Shown here one piece after another: positions 34,166 to 46,189 of a stretch of 64,000 nt of DNA; within the stretch, counting starts at the first letter, position 1, and every line of letters starts with the position of its first letter. Source of the stretch: Combretum micranthum (taxonomy: Eukaryota > Streptophyta > Magnoliopsida > Myrtales > Combretaceae). The stretch spans positions 124,001-188,000 of the forward strand of contig JAMXBD010000394.1 of the NCBI GenBank assembly GCA_024138025.1. Direction: 5' to 3'. Made by a program: the position numbers and the translations under genes. The notes beneath the pieces are model-generated. The model ran no database searches and was not told where the DNA came from. It was given only the letters and a program-made list of their open reading frames with translations.

Positions 34166-34690
34166 TCAAGGCCGGCATTTCAACATTCAAAGCCACTGGC
34201 GTTTAGACGGCTTACACCCAAGGCCGTTGCCAGCACTGCCAGCTTTACCGAGCATAAGTTCCAACCACACTGAAAGCCGCCTCAAAGCTGCCGGCGTAGA
34301 AGATGAAAAGCCAGCGTACTTGAAGCCGGCAGCTCAGAATTGGATAGTCACCAGCGTACAAGGAGTTACCGCATACGCCGGCTCCTAAGCCGCTGGCGTT
34401 GAGGCAGTGTACATCATAGATCTGAAGCGACATGAAGATATCAAACGCTTGGAGGAAATTAAAGAGACATATCTATTGGAATGTCTACGCCGGTATGTAA
34501 GCCGTCGGCTTTGGAACGGCGTTCGTTATAAATCAGCCCAACGCTTCATTTCTAAGCTGCCGGCATAGAAGCGGCCTACATGTGAAACTGATATTGAAGG
34601 CTGCCAGTGCACTGCTTGCGTAAAGGAGAAATTGAAGATACGCCGCCTGTAAGCCACCGACATAGAATCCATAACTGCCGGCGTACGAAG
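34166..34690 (+). repeat. GC palindrome cluster, B 5' LTR
   Basis: It carries many GCCGGC, AAGCCG and GGCGTA words in AT-rich DNA. At 34375-34399 ACGCCGGC pairs with GCTGGCGT (one G-T mismatch), homologous to the perfect hairpin in the solo LTR at 20991. It ends about 40 bp upstream of the core-promoter position. Confidence 0.85.
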
Positions 34691-35779
34691 TGAAACAGCA
34701 AATTTCATTTAATGTCTTGCACGAAATTTTTCCTATCAATAGGGGATCTTCTCCTCACTTTCAGAATCATCCAAGAACATCCAAGAAATCAACCCAAGTA
34801 GCTCTGAAATACACTACAATATATAGATTAGAATTAGCATTCCATAGAGATTTTTGAAGAGATATTGAAGTTTTTCAAGAATTTGCAAGTGAAGCTTTGA
34901 TATATTGAATTGGTGATATCTGATCTTTTCCTTTTATGCAATTCATATATCTGAATATTTTGATCATAATGAAATCATTTGCAATTTCTTATCTGATTGT
35001 TGAATCATCATCCATGTGTAGCTAAATCCTTTTTATGGGAAGTTGATGAAGCTTTAAACATGCTAAAATGATCTTTGAAATTATATTATAAAATAGTTAG
35101 AATCATGAAATATTCATATTGAATTCTGATTATTCATCATATTTTTGGTGTATAAGAATTCTAATAAGGAAGGAAATTAGGGTTCATATGAATTCATAAA
35201 TGTGATTGAATTACAATTGCGGAAGCGGCGGAGTTTAATCTAATTTAGAAATCGTCCATGAATATTAATGCAATGTTTTATATTGATTTCTCACTAAGAA
35301 ATTAGGGGATGTTAATATAAAGTATTAGTCAATTATAGAATCGGAAGGTTTATAATTGTAATTTTGATTCCACTAATAATTTATATTAGCGGAAGCTATT
35401 GAATTATTTTGTGGTTTAAAAGGTTTTTAACTCTGTTTTTAAATCTTGACAATTTCTTATGACTATCCCATAAATCTAATATCATTATACATGAATTCAA
35501 GTTGATTGGCAATAGTTTAAAGTGGATTCTACTCCTTCCACATTTTTATAAAATATCACTCTCTTCAAAAGCTCATTGCATTCATAGTAGATTTAATTAG
35601 ATAATTTAGTCTTAATCTAATCATTCAAAAAGATCAATTGCCTAGATATTAGTATTAGTTGATAACTGTCTAGTAGTTATAGATCTCTGTGGGATCGACA
35701 TTGACTCATGCTATATTACAAGATAAGTCCCAGTACGCTTGCTGGATTAAATTAATACTTTATAGCACATCAAGTTTTC

Positions 35780-35799
35780 TGGCGATGTTGCCGGGGATC
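35780..35799 (+). other. Primer-binding site, tRNA-Asp type
   Basis: TGGCGATGTTGCCGGGGATC starts 8 nt after the 5' LTR. The Athila-type PBS is TGGCGCCGTTGCCGGGG, so two positions have changed. Confidence 0.85.
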
Positions 35800-35977
35800 T
35801 TATTAATATTAGACTACCTTCAGCTTTGCTAGTGTTAGGTTTAAGTTTAGTTTTAAATTTTTCCTTTCTATTTGCAGGTTTTATGCGAAGAAGTAGAAGT
35901 TCTGAACTTCTACCCTTAGACCCTGAGATTGAAAGAACTTGCATCAACAGAGAAGAAGGAACCAAAGAAGAGGAGCA

Positions 35978-36804
35978 ATGGCATTAAATCAAGGACAAGA
36001 AAACAATGATACAACAAACCTGTTGCAACCAGCGCTCCCGCTCCAAGGGCAATTCGAGACTTTACAGTACCTACTGTTTATGATCCAGCCATAAGAATGC
36101 ACTGTGGAGGCTAACAACTTTGAGGTTAAACGTCCCTAATTCAAATGGTTGAGTCACAAAATTTGGAGGATTCGAATGAACGCCAGTTGATAACACCTTG
36201 CCAAATTTCTCCAGTACACAACACTGTCAAACTTAATGGTGTAAGAAACGAAGTCATCCGACTACAGCTTTTCCCTTTTTCTCTTAGGGATAAAGCCTTG
36301 GCATGGTACAATTCTCAACCTCCAGATTCAATCACTACATGGGATGATCTAACAAAGAAGTTTCTGAAGAGATTCTTCCCTCCAGCAAGGACCGCCATAT
36401 TAAGAAATGAAATCTCCAACTTCACCAAATTCCCTGGTGAATCATTATATGATGCTTGGGAAATATTGAAAGAGGCGGTCAGAAAATGTCCACACCACGA
36501 TTTACTCGATAATCTACTGATAAAAAATTTCTACCTCAGTCTTGATGAAGCTTTGAGGTCCTTAGTAGATGCTACATCGGGAGGATCATTGATGGGAAAA
36601 ACATATGAGGAGGCTAGTGAGATTATTGAAGAATTAGCTTTCGCGGCTCATAATTGGAGTTGTGAAAGAACAAGATCTAAAGTAGCATCTGTGGAAGACA
36701 AAGAAGATATATCACAACTCAAGGCTCAAATGGCAACCCTCATCACTCAAGTAAGTAAACTCACAACTGCAAATTCTTCCAATAAAACAAGTGTTTTGTT
36801 GTGA
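35978..36804 (+). pseudogene. gag: gag capsid region, element B
   Basis: The ATG at 35978 follows 'GAGGAGCA' and is the likely start, but the frame shifts before 36145. The open segment 36145-36804 is a retrotransposon gag domain of the Athila type: L-F-P-F-S-L-R-D-K-A-L-A-W-Y, then W-D-D-L-T-K-K-F-L-K-R-F-F-P, then F-Y-x-S-L-D, and a helical end near residue 200. It ends in TGA where a 1-nt shift leads into the nucleocapsid segment. Confidence 0.85.
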
Positions 36805-37195
36805 GATTTGCTCAGGTCCACACTCTTCTTTTGAGTGTTCGCATGGATCATCATCAAATGATGAGCAGCTCAATTATGTGGGAAATTTCCAAAAGGGTAA
36901 TTTTGGAAACACATATCATCTGAATATGCGGAATCATCCCAATTTATCATATCGGAATGATGCCAATGTTCTAAAGCCACCACCTAGTTTCCAAGGACAA
37001 GGATATGCAAGAAATGCCCCACCTCAACAGCAAATTCAATCATCCATTGACGCATTACTGAGGGATTTCATTGTCACTACAACAAACTTACTCAGTAATC
37101 AGAATGCAATAATCCAAGATTTGCAAGGGAAGCTCCATCAACTTACACAACAAGTGAGTAATAGATCATCTGGGTCTTTACCAAGCAACACATAG
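36791..37195 (+). pseudogene. gag: gag nucleocapsid region, element B
   Basis: It has a single zinc knuckle C-E-I-C-S-G-P-H-S-S-F-E-C (CX2CX3HX4C). A Gln/Asn-rich linker and a coiled-coil-like stretch (L-S-N-Q-N-A-I-I-Q-D-L-Q-G-K-L-H-Q-L) follow, as is usual in Athila gag. The frame overlaps the capsid segment by 14 nt. It ends TAG at 37193-37195 while homologous reading seems to go on. Confidence 0.8.
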
Positions 37196-37314
37196 GAGAA
37201 TCCCAAGTTGTAAATGCAATCACCCTGAGAAGTGGTAAGGAGATTGCTCCAGTTGAGGAAACTAGCAATGATCAAGAGGAAATTCCCCCACAAAACAACA
37301 AAGGGAAACGAAAG

Positions 37315-37944
37315 GTGGAGGACACTATTCAAAAACCACCTGAGGTGAAATCATATGTTCCTCCCGTCCCTTTTCCAGGAAGATTAAAGCAACAAAGATT
37401 TGATGAGCAATTTTCAAAATTCCTGGATGTTTTCAAGAAGCTGCACATCAACATTCCATTCTTAGAAGTAATTCAAGGAATGCCATCCTATGCGAAATTC
37501 ATCAAAGAGTTGCTATCCAACAAGAGGAAGATTGATGGAAATGTGATACTCACTGGAGAATGTTCCATGATTTTACAGAAACATACACCCAGTCTGCCCA
37601 CTAAACTTCGAGATCAGGGAAGTTTTACTGTTCCTTGCACCATTGGTGATTGTCATTTTAATAAAGTTTTAATTGATTCTGGTGCAAGTATCAACTTAAT
37701 GCCTTTATCGGTATTTCAAAAACTAAGACTTGGAGATTGCAAGGAGACACATGTAACCTTGCAACTTGCTGATAGAAGTGTAAAATACCCTAGGGGTATT
37801 GTGGAAAATGTCCTAGTTAAAGTTGACAAATTCTTTTTCCCTGTGGATTTTGTAGTTTTAGACATGGATGAAGATAGGGAAGTTCCCATGATCTTGGGCA
37901 GACCATTCCTTGCAATAGGTAAAGCACTAATTGATGTGGAATAA
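37315..37944 (+). pseudogene. Aspartic protease region, element B
   Basis: A 209-residue segment has the active site L-I-D-S-G-A-S-I-N-L-M-P and the later I-L-G-R-P-F-L, the Athila protease signatures. It is preceded by a Pro-rich linker and a helical region (F-L-D-V-F-K-K-L-H-I-N-I-P-F). It ends in TAA at 37942-37944 where the linker to RT should continue. Confidence 0.87.
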
Positions 37945-37962
37945 GGACAGCTTACATTACGG

Positions 37963-38214
37963 GTGATGGATGAACAGGCTACTTTCAATGTCTATGAGGC
38001 AATGAAGAAATTTGATGATACTGATGCTTGTTACACCATCAATACCATTGATGAGCTGGTTTCCGAGTCGCTTGAGGAACAAACTGGTGTGGAGACTATG
38101 GAATCTGTTTTGAGAGACTTGGACAATTGGAGTGATGAAGAGGATGAAGAAATACTGGAAGATGTACCAATGATCAAAACAAGATATTATGAATCTTTAG
38201 GTACAAATGAATAG
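37963..38214 (+). pseudogene. Protease-RT linker, element B
   Basis: An acidic 83-residue segment (S-D-E-E-D-E-E-I) lies between protease and RT. This linker is poorly conserved. It ends at TAG 38212-38214. Confidence 0.6.
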
Positions 38215-38355
38215 AAGCAAGTTCCATCTTTGATGCAACCATCGACCTTGGAACTTAAACCCCTTCCTGATCATCTGAAGTATGCTTTTCTTGGAATTGG
38301 CGATACTTTGCCAATCATCATTTCATTTGCATTAACAAATGAATAAGAACAACAG

Positions 38356-40590
38356 TTGATTGAAGTGTTGAAAAAGCACAAAGAAGCAATCGGATGGACC
38401 ATTGCAGACATTAAGGGTATTAGCCCTATGATTTGCACTCACAAAATTCTTATGGAAGCTGAGTGTAAACCTACAGTTCAACCACGGAGACTTAACCCAA
38501 CACTTAAAGAGGTTGTTAAGAAAGAATTTCTGAAGCTGCTTGACGCAGGTATTATCTATCCTATCTCTGATAGTAAATGGGTTAGTCCAGTTCAGGTAGT
38601 GCCAAAGAAAGGTAGTATGACTGTAGTAAAAAATGAGCACATTGAATTGATTCCTACTCGTACTGTGACTGGGTGGAGAGTTTGTATTGATTAAAGGAAG
38701 TTAAATGATGCCACCGGAAAGGATCACTTTCCCCTTCCCTTCATTGATCAAATGTTGGAGAAACTTGCAGGGCATGACTATTATTGTTTTCTTGATGGAT
38801 ATTCTAGATACAATCAAATTTCCATTACACCCGATGATCAAGAGAAAACAACATTCACTTGTCCCTATGGCACTTTTGCCTTTCGAAGGATGCCCTTTGG
38901 ACTTTGCGATGCACTTGCTACATTTCAAAGGTGTATGATGGCTATATTCTCTGATATGCTTGAGAATTTCATTGAAATCTTTATGGATGATTTTTTAGTT
39001 TTTGGAAAATCATTTGATCTTTGTCTGGAGAATTTAGCCTCGGTTCTACAAATATGCAAAGATACCAATCTGATCTTAAATTGGGAAAAATGCCACTTCA
39101 TGGTAAGAGAAGGGATAGTATTAGGTCACAAAATCTCTGCGAGAGGAATTGAAGTGGATAAAGCCAAAGTGGAGATCATTGAGAAGTTACCACCACCCAC
39201 GACTGTTAAAGGGGTTAGAAGTTTTCTTGGACATGCTGGCTTCTATAGACGATTTATCAAGGACTTCTCCAAGATTTCCAAACCTCTTTGCAACCTTCTG
39301 GAAAAAGATGCGGTGTTCAATTTTGATGACAAATGTTTACAGGCATTCAATTCATTAAAGGAAAAGCTCATTTCTACACCAGTAATCATTGCGCTAGACT
39401 GGGAGCTTCCTTTTGAACTCATGTGTGATGCCAGCGACTTTGCGGTCGGAGTGGTACTCGGTCAGAGACGAGGTAAGATCTTTCATGTTATATACTATGC
39501 AAGTAGAACACTAAATAAGGCCCAAATAAATTATGCCACTACTGAGAAAGAGCTTTTAGCTGTTATCTTTGCATGTAATAAATTTAGGCCTTATCTGATA
39601 GGTTCTAAAGTGGTAGTATACACTGACCATGCAGCTCTCAAGTACTTGTTTGCTAAAGCTGATGCAAAACCTAGGTTGATTAGATGGGTATTATTACTGC
39701 AAGAATTTGATCTTGAAATTAAAGATAAAAAGGGAACTAAGAATGTAATTGCTAATCATTTGTCTAGACTTGAATCTGATAGTTTAGACATTCCCATTAA
39801 TGAAAAGTTTCCTGATGAACAATTGCATGCAGTAGAAATCCTAGATTTGCCATGGTATGCTGATATTGTGAATTATTTGGTGAGTAAGATTATCCCATAT
39901 GGTTTGTCTTATCCTCAAAAGAAAAAGTTTTTGCATGATGTAAAACAATATTTTTGGGATGAACCATATCTGTTCAGAAAATGTGCTGACCAAATAATTA
40001 GAAGATGTGTACCTGAATCTGATCAGCTGAGCATCTTAGAACACTGTCATTCAAGAAAAGCAGGGGGACACTTTAGTGTTCAAAGGACTGCAGCTAAAGT
40101 GTTATCATCTGGGTTTTATTGGCCTAACTTATTTCGTGACTACAAGAACTTCATTATGTCATGTGCTCAATGTCAAAAGACAGGTAACATTTCTAAATGG
40201 CATGAATTACCACAAAACAATATTCTGGTAATTGAGCTTTTTGATGTTTGGGGGATTGACTTTATGGGTCCTTTTCCCTCATCTTTTTCAAATAAATACA
40301 TACTTATGGCAGTTGATTACGTTTCAAAATGGGTTGAAGCTGTTGCTGTACAAACAAATAATGCCCGAGTAGTTTTAAAATTTTTGAAAAAGAACATTTT
40401 TACCAGATTTGGGGTGCCAAGAGCTATAATTAGTGAAGGGAGGTCTCATTTTTGTAACAAGCAATTTGAAAAACTTTTAGCAAAATATGGTGTTACACAT
40501 AAAGTGGCTACCCCCTATCATCCACAAACTAGTGGGCAAGTTGAAGTTTCCAATAGGGAGATAAAAAGGATTTGGAAAAAAAACTGTTAA
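38356..40590 (+). pseudogene. RT, RNase H and integrase, element B; one internal stop
   Basis: One frame runs from 38356 to 40590 with a single TAA at 38693-38695. It stands where the family has Tyr (C-I-D-x-R-K-L-N). RT motifs include P-V-Q-V-V-P-K-K and the catalytic I-F-M-D-D-F. RNase H has D-A-S-D-F-A-V-G and Y-T-D-H-A-A-L-K-Y. Integrase has the zinc region (G-G-H-F-S...C-A-Q-C-Q-K), the first catalytic Asp in G-I-D-F-M-G-P-F, and the third residue in N-R-E-I-K-R-I. The second catalytic motif reads S-E-G-R-S where S-D-G-G-S is usual, so Asp is replaced by Glu. An A8 run at 40577-40584 shifts the frame. Confidence 0.93.
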
Positions 40591-41000
40591 TGCATCAAGA
40601 AAAGATTGGTCTTTAAAATTAGATGATGCATTATAGGCTTACAGGACTGCTTTTAAAACCCCTATTGGAATGTCCCCATATATGCTTGTTTTTGGTAAAT
40701 CATGTCATCTTCCTGTAGAACTTAAGCAAAAGGCATATTGGGCCATAAAATTTCTTAACTTTGATGAAAAAGCTGCAAGTAAAAACAGATTGCTTCAATT
40801 GAATTAGCTGGAAGAATGGAGGAATGAGGCATTTGAAAGTGCTCGTATCTATAAGGAACGAGCAAAGAAATGGCATGATAGAAACATCATCAAACGAGAA
40901 TTTTTCACTGGACAAAAAGTTTTACTTTACAATTCTCGTTTGAAGTTGTTTCCTAGAAAATTACGGTCAAGATAATCGGGACCGTTTGAGATTGCAAGAG
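40591..41000 (+). pseudogene. Integrase C-terminal remainder, element B
   Basis: After the frameshift the C-terminal integrase is readable: [25 protein letters not shown] and S-G-P-F-E-I. It has stops at about 40634, 40805 and 40972. Confidence 0.85.
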
Positions 41001-41106
41001 TTTTTTAAAGTGAATGGGCAACTGCTCAAACATTATTTTGAGGGGGAAAATCTTGACAGTACTACTATTGTCATGAATCTCAAAGAACCATAATCAGATC
41101 AGGAAA

Positions 41107-41153
41107 GTCGGGCTAAGCGACTTTAAACTAAGCGTTTCTTGGGAGGCAACCCA
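41107..41153 (+). promoter_or_regulatory. Conserved Athila post-integrase block
   Basis: 'GTCGGGCTAAGCGAC' followed by 'TTCTTGGGAGGCAACCCA' is a block I recognise at this site in many Athila-type elements. Its role is not established. Confidence 0.6.
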
Positions 41154-41247
41154 TGTCTAATTTTAGAATAGTTTTATTTGTTTTGTTTTTACTAACTTAG
41201 TTATTAGTGTGGCAGGTGATCTTTGAATTTTTTTTTTTTGAAAAATG

Positions 41248-41690
41248 CTGAAAGCCGGCTCAGGGCTGCCAGCGTTGAGTAAGCTTTGAAATAAAACAAT
41301 GAAAGCCGGTTCAACGCCGCCAGCTTCAGGCTGGCGTAAAGGTCAGTAGAGGGGTAGGTAAGCACCGCAAAAGAGGCCGGCAATGGAGAGGTGAAGGCTG
41401 CCAGCTTAAATGCCAGTGTTTGAAGCACAACATTTACACCGGTAAGGGAAGGTGAAGGCCGTCGGCTTAGTGCCGGCGTATGTGCAAGATTTCTTGGTTT
41501 TTGAAAATTCCCGATCAAAGCCGTCACCTGGGATTAAAAGCCGCCAGCTTTAAGTCGGCGTATCCACATTACCCGACTGTGTAAATGGATAAGCTGCCAG
41601 CTTTATGCTCCCGGTATGTAATTATTTTGGTTACACTGGCTTTAAGCCGCCGACGTACATTGTAGAAATGCCGGCGTAGGTTCTGCAGAA
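41248..41690 (+). repeat. GC palindrome cluster inside element B
   Basis: It has the same vocabulary as the LTR clusters (AAAGCCGG, GCCGGCGTA, CCGTCGGCTTAG, GCTGCCAGC), but it lies between pol and the env-like ORF and is not part of an LTR copy. A TC-rich stretch and a predicted leader exon follow it. Confidence 0.8.
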
Positions 41691-41709
41691 TGCTTTTAAC
41701 AGGTACGAA

Positions 41710-41765
41710 TCCTCTCTCTCTCTTTCTCATTCTCTCATACTCACTCTCCCTCTCTCACTCTCAAT
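41710..41765 (+). promoter_or_regulatory. TC-rich stretch, possible internal leader
   Basis: CTCTCTCTCTCTTTCTCATT and similar sequence is typical of plant 5' leaders. It precedes a GTAAGT donor at 41817 in the env-like region. Confidence 0.4.
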
Positions 41766-43094
41766 CAAAGAATCCATTCCTATTCCCATCATCCATTGTG
41801 TTGAATCCATATCCAAGTAAGTTTTCAATGATCTTTTACTCTTAGTTCTTGGATTCAATTACATTACTTTACATTGTATAATCTGTCGATTTGGGATTGA
41901 ATGACTGACTTTGATATTGATGTCCATTCTTGATAAAATTGATTGCTTGAATGACTTTGATATGCTGTTGAAGCTACATTTCGTTCCATATATTGTTATT
42001 GCAAGCTATGACGTGTTGATTCATGATTATTGCTAGATTGGAAAATTAGGGTTCATGAGCTTATGAAATTTCGAAATTGGGGTTTGTTGGAATTGATGTT
42101 ACAGCTGCTGAATTTGAAAGTTTTCATATTAGTTAGTAGCTCTAATTCTTGCATTGTGCTCAAATTTGCTCGAATTGAAATTGGAATTTGAAATTGTGCT
42201 CGAATTTTATGAAAATTTCAGTATAAAAGTGATTTTGAGACAAAAGGAAAAATTTTTGAAAATCATTTTTGTTCGAAACATTTGAAATTCTAACGTTCAA
42301 TTCTGAGCTGGCAAGCTTACGCTGCCAGCTTTCATATTGTTTTGCAAGTGTAAATGCTTCATTCAATTTCATGATCAATAGCTCCACTAGTTATATGCCT
42401 TGATATCAAAATTGTTCAAAATCAAGTTTCAGGCATAAATTAGAATTTCATTGAAATTGTGTCACGCCTCAATGGGTACCCTAAACGTGACAGTCCGCCA
42501 CACTCAATATTAAAGCTTAAGTATGACAACCTCAGCCATTCCCAAAAGCTTTTATATTAAGTGTAAGGCGTACTTTCACAACTTTAGAGGACCTTATATG
42601 GAATTATGAAGCTTAAGGAGATACGGAAACATATTAAGAAAAGAGGATTCACAATATTTGTTCATTCATGGCAAAGACTTTACAAACTTAGGGACAACTC
42701 CCCAAATTACTAATCTATCATATGAATATTTGCATGCTGATACTATGCTATACTTAATCTAAGTTTCTAATGTTCAAAAGGGATTACCTGCCCGCATGGT
42801 CCACGTGGCCTTAACCATAAGTAAGGAAACTGCAAAAGATATCTATCGGGGTATAAGCTAATAAGTTTAGTGAGTAATTCCCAAAATTCATACTCGAAGA
42901 AAATTATCAATCAAGTTTATTATTCAAACATATGAAATGCAACAGCCACGTGAGCATACAAGACATATGACTTTCCGGGAATCATATGTTGAATGAATTA
43001 CGCCCTTCATTCGGGGTTGTGTAGTCAGGCCAATTACAGCCACAACTTTTAAAAACACTTTTATAGATCTTACCGGCTCTTATACGCAATCAAA

Positions 43095-43200
43095 AACTTG
43101 TAGTTATTACAGGCTCCTACTAGCCACCAATTTAAGTAGTTCTTACTGGCTCCTACTCGCCACTAATTTAAGTAGTTCTTACTGGCTCCTACTCGTCACT
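43095..43200 (-). repeat. Minisatellite, element C 3' LTR
   Basis: Three units of 36 bp with AGTTCTTACTGGCTCCTACT-like cores. The other LTR has the same array near 51635-51740. Confidence 0.8.
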
Positions 43201-43539
43201 GACATGATATACCGGTTATGTCTACCACCACTATTATACACTTGTCCCACCAATTGTATAGTAGTGAATGCGATGTGACTCAACATATGAAGTGCATGAA
43301 TAATTTTTTTAATTAAAGCCTAGTAGTTACATTTAACTTCTTTCAAGTGATCAATCAATTTCAAACATTTCAAGATATTAATTCACATACAACTTTATTA
43401 CAAACAAATCGAGTTTCGATATACTTAATATTCTTTCAACATATTATCATACACTTCCTTTTGATTTTTCTTAAATTCTAGTGCAACTAATTTTACAAGC
43501 ACAATCAAGAGTATGAAAAATAACGGGGAATAAACTCAC

Positions 43540-43638
43540 GATGCCATTGTCGTCTATTCCTCTAAGCGGATGAGTCGTTCACACACTCCACTTAATCGTA
43601 ATAGTTCTCTGGGTAAAGGAATCCTTCCTCGGGGTTAC
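43540..43638 (-). other. LTR micro-exon, element C 3' LTR
   Basis: The acceptor 'GTTAG' ends at 43639. The short-ORF end reads G-N-P-E-E-G-F-L-Y-P-E-N-Y-Y-D-stop. ATG at 43547-43545 in 'GACAATGGC' is followed by GCA-TC and then GTGAGT. Confidence 0.6.
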
Positions 43639-45455
43639 CTAACAAAAGAAAATACCCACAATGAGTTTTTTCTTGATGATTTTCTTGAATTTTGACAAAA
43701 CAATGTCAAAGAACGTTAAAGTTCGTATAGAAGAATGTTCCAACTTAAAATGGCCATAACTTGGTCATTTTAACTCGGAATCGCGCATATAATATACCGA
43801 TTTCCACCTATTCGAAAAGATCTACCCATTTCCAAAGTTATTTCCAACAAACAAAGCCATATAGGCTCCAAAAAAGTGGCGACAAAATTCACCACGGATT
43901 TCCAAGTAAAAACAACTTTGGTTCAAGAAATCAAAATTTGTTTGATAAATACTTAGTTATCTATATAGTTGAAAAATTCTATTTTTATAACTATATAACT
44001 CATATTTAAGCATGCTCAAGTGTCTTGTTGTCCAATTTATTTTTTTCTTAGGTAAAATAATGTCGGGTTGAAGCTTTTCGAAAATTGTTTTTGCAAATTT
44101 CTTTGAAATGAATACCTTGTTTTCTTTATTTTCTAAAAACGTTTCATGTTGGTTTTATTTATTCTTTTCTTAGTGACCTTTGAAAATAAAGTTTTCTACT
44201 TTCTAAGTTACATTAATACTATACTTGAAGTTTTCTAGGAAATATGCTATTCTTCATTTTTCTTGTGTAAATTCCTTTGTTTACTTGTTTTGCAAAAATC
44301 CTTACTTGATATTTCTCATTCTTTTTCTCATGTCCCATATTTTTCAAAGATAATCATCCATGCATGAAAATTTGTTTTCTTCATAAAAACAATGTGGAAC
44401 AATTAAGGACTTTTTGTAGAAAAACTAATTTCTATAATCTTATTGACTTCTTCTTGTAATTTGAAAAGAAATAACTTTATTATTTTCAAACCATAAATCT
44501 TCTTTGCCTATTTGTTTGCAAAGGTCTTTACTTAAAAATTTCCTTAGTCATCCATCTTATTTTTCTTTCTTATGAAAAGAACCATTTTTGTCAACAAAAA
44601 TATTTTCTTTTGAAAAATAAGGTGGGATAAGGATCTATGTGGCTTTTCAAAGTAAAAATAGTTTATAAAATTTATAGTGAGTTCTTTTTGTAACATGAAA
44701 AGGAATGAGTTTATTTTGTGTTGCTTTATAGATTTTATACTTTACACAAACTTATTTCTAAGTGACAAAATTCTTCTTTTTGTTTAAATAAAATTATGGA
44801 CAACAATCTAAATGAACATAATTATGAGAATAATAATAACCAAAATAACATAAAGCATAATAATAAAGTCAAGTATTGGAGTCTTAGCTTTTTCAAGGCT
44901 CCCGGGACTAAGAAGTAAACTAGTCCCATATAAATTGAAAGAAAGAAAAGCTTGTTTTGACTTGATGAGGACAAGTCTAAGACTAGAGACTAGTCTTAAA
45001 AATAACTTGGAATAAATAAATTGCATTGAAGTAAATAAATTGCATGAAAGGTAAATAAATTGCAAGATTATGAGCTTATATGCTCTAAATAATATATATA
45101 GCTATATAGATATAGTAGATAGTTATGAACATAAAAGAGGCATAAATGAACATAAGAGAAACATAAATGAATATAAAGGAAACATGAACATAAAGGAATT
45201 ATGGTTATGAACAAAAACAAAGTATGAACCTATTGTTGCTTTCTTAACCTTCATGGTTTTAGAAAACACACACTAAGCTCATACTAAGTAGATGAACATG
45301 AAGAAAGCTTGGAAGATTTTATTGAAGAAAGCTTACTTAAAGAGAGACTAAAGAAAGCTTTTCTTGTAAGAACTTCTTGGAGAGAATTCTTGAGAGATTT
45401 TGAGAGAGTAATTTTAGTGTAGAAGTGGTGTGAAAGAAGTGAAAGATGAGGGGGG

Positions 45456-45463
45456 TATTTATA
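45456..45463 (-). promoter_or_regulatory. TATA box, element C 3' LTR
   Basis: TATAAATA on the minus strand in CCTATAAATACCCCC. The other LTR copy is at 53976-53983. Confidence 0.7.
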
Positions 45464-45526
45464 GGAAATCGAGGAGGGATTTTTGTGTGATTAAATTAAA
45501 GAAAAATTGAAACAAATTGATGGCAT

Positions 45527-45554
45527 GGGGGGGGGGGGGGGGGGGGGGGGGGGG
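45527..45554 (+). repeat. 28-nt poly-G tract, element C 3' LTR
   Basis: It is an uninterrupted G28 on the plus strand (C28 on the element strand), about 65 bp upstream of the TATA box in U3. Confidence 0.9.
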
Positions 45555-46177
45555 AAGTAGCGCGGCCATTGTCCTTTAGAGGGGGAAGTGATTTAATTTT
45601 GTGATTTTTGATAAATGAAAGATGTAATGTGTAAAGTAGATGTGTGTAAAGTTATGGGAAAGTAAGAAGTTAAGATTATAGTTATGTAGAGTGTTAAGAG
45701 TAGGTGTAAGAAAAAGTAGAGATAAAAGAATAGTGTAGATATTATGAATAGTGATGTAAAGTAGATATGACAATTAAAGTACGGGTAGTAAGAAATACGT
45801 ATAATAGCTATATCTGTTATTTTTACTTGCTAAAAAATTACGAAACTAATATTTTTGGAAAACTTATATTTTTACGAGTCTAACGGTATATTCGGAATAT
45901 TTTTACTATTCTGGGCTCGACACGTTTTTCGAGAATTGTGTCCGTTCGGGTTCGAAGGACACCGAATTTCGCGAAACTGAAATTTTTATAAAACCTTGGT
46001 TATTACGAACTATTTAGCTAATTATCCTAATTTCGTTTTCCAGGGCCAAAGAAAACGGCAATGCCAGATTTAGATGGATGTGTAAACTAGGGCTTTGTTG
46101 ACCTTTAGGGTTTCATTTGACTTCCGGTTTAGGGTTTTATGCTAAACCGATTCCGAAAATTTAGGGGTTTACAACTA

Positions 46178-46189
46178 CCCCCCTTAAAG
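46178..46189 (-). other. Polypurine tract, element C
   Basis: On the minus strand TTTAAGGGGGG is followed by a few bases and then the LTR TGTAAACCCC at 46173. Confidence 0.8.

Larger units (their letters stand above)
31540..35772 (+). repeat. Element B 5' LTR, split by solo LTR-J
   Basis: It is 1746 bp without LTR-J and matches the 3' LTR (57472-59266, 1795 bp) closely. It ends TAGCACATCA directly before the PBS. Confidence 0.92.
42460..46173 (-). repeat. Element C 3' LTR (3714 bp)
   Basis: Left copy in window coordinates, from TGTCACGCC to GGGGTTTACA. It ends next to the PPT. It contains a minisatellite, the micro-exon, a TATA box and a 28-nt poly-G tract. Confidence 0.93.
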
